NCBI GenBank assembly: GCA_013334845.1
Contig: JAAXWV010000040.1
Coordinates: forward strand, 3,448 to 9,637
Direction: 5' to 3'
DNA length: 6,190 bases
From: Candidatus Roizmanbacteria bacterium
GTDB taxonomy: Bacteria; Patescibacteriota; Microgenomatia; UBA1406; GWC2-37-13
In this document: piece after piece, positions 5,814 to 6,190 of the stretch
Numbering within the stretch: position 1 is the stretch's first letter
Layout of the letters: every line of letters starts with the position of its first letter
Notes under the pieces: generated by a model
Databases searched by the model: none
Told to the model about the DNA's origin: nothing
The model's input: the letters and a program-made list of their open reading frames with translations, nothing else
Made by a program: the position numbers and the translations under genes

Positions 5814-6190
5814 TTAGGCAACTGATTCGTTTATGTTGAGTTTTGCTTTTTGTGACCAATAGTTGTTTGCGGCTAAGAGACTATCAAATGTTCCTGCATC
5901 TTCCCAGATACCTTCGATAATACCCACTTTTAGTTCGCCCCGCTCCCGATACTGATTAATTACATCAGGTATCTCAATCTCTCCCCGTGAAGACGGCTTC
6001 ACATTGATGGCAAACTCAGAAGCCCGATTATCAAGCACATAGATTCCCACCATTGCGTAGTTGCTTTTTGGTTCTTGCGGCTTTTCTACGATCGAAATAA
6101 CATTGTGGTTTTCATCAAATTCAATAACACCATAACGCTGTGGGTCGGGTACTTCTTTAGCGAAGACATAACCGCCACTTTTAAATTCAT
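5814..6190 (-). CDS. RmlA-like sugar-1-phosphate nucleotidyltransferase, C-terminal part (5' end cut by window edge)
   Basis: The last 124 residues of a nucleotidyltransferase of the RmlA/RfbA type are visible, reading in from the window edge in the frame starting at 6188. The family joins a nucleoside triphosphate, often dTTP, to glucose-1-phosphate, the first step toward dTDP-rhamnose and related cell-surface sugars. Visible signatures, numbered from the first complete codon: DPQRYGVIEFD (15-25), EKPQEPKSNYA (35-45), GIYVLDN (48-54), RGEIEIPD (68-75) with the Asp that in RmlA helps bind the metal, and WEDAGTFDSLLAANNY (95-110). It stops soon after this last helix, whereas E. coli RmlA has roughly 60 further residues, so this is the short form common in archaea and many CPR genomes. 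The nucleotide and sugar used cannot be fixed from this fragment. An internal ATG at 6053 is not the start, because conserved sequence continues upstream. The gene ends in TAA. Confidence 0.93.
   Translation of the reverse strand, partial: EFKSGGYVFAKEVPDPQRYGVIEFDENHNVISIVEKPQEPKSNYAMVGIYVLDNRASEFAINVKPSSRGEIEIPDVINQYRERGELKVGIIEGIWEDAGTFDSLLAANNYWSQKAKLNINESVA

Noticed and set aside
1834..5816. Alternative genetic code with UGA read as glycine, as in some CPR lineages
   Set aside because: All visible genes end in TAA, run at plausible family lengths and need no in-frame UGA, with glycine encoded by GGN; nothing supports recoding.

Overview
The window carries the RNA polymerase genes of a bacterium that is probably a member of the Candidate Phyla Radiation (Patescibacteria), possibly Microgenomates-like. 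The evidence is a very compact beta subunit (1072 residues against 1342 in E. coli) with no large lineage-specific inserts, divergence at normally near-invariant beta-prime motifs, moderately AT-rich DNA, tightly packed short genes, a long charged helical insert in beta-prime of the type seen in Actinobacteria and Chloroflexota, and start sites without Shine-Dalgarno sequences. The phylum call is inference; no 16S gene or marker search was available. All visible stops are TAA and no ORF needs UGA recoding, so the standard bacterial code fits.

Every gene lies on the minus strand, so transcription runs from high to low coordinates. In that order: the C-terminal 124 residues of an RmlA-like sugar-1-phosphate nucleotidyltransferase (entering at 6190, ending at 5814); a 48-bp gap with a TATAAT box almost touching the next start; an 87-residue single-helix membrane protein resembling DUF948/YtxG (5765-5502); an overlapping 114-residue YtxH-like membrane protein (5518-5174); a 121-bp intergenic region with a near-consensus promoter and, just downstream of it, an intrinsic-terminator-like hairpin; complete rpoB (5052-1834); and, after 10 bp, the N-terminal 607 residues of rpoC (1823 to the window edge).

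rpoB and rpoC form the expected co-transcribed pair for the two largest RNA polymerase subunits. The usual upstream ribosomal stalk genes (rplJ, rplL) are absent; two small membrane proteins and a sugar-nucleotide enzyme sit there instead. The two small genes have the order of the Bacillus ytxG-ytxH pair and are probably translationally coupled.

I found no RNA gene, mobile element, CRISPR array, repeat array or clearly new multi-gene system. The points most worth a second look are the promoter/terminator arrangement in the rpoBC leader, rifampicin-contact substitutions in RpoB, the altered sequence beside the catalytic NADFDGD loop in RpoC, and the consistent lack of Shine-Dalgarno sites.
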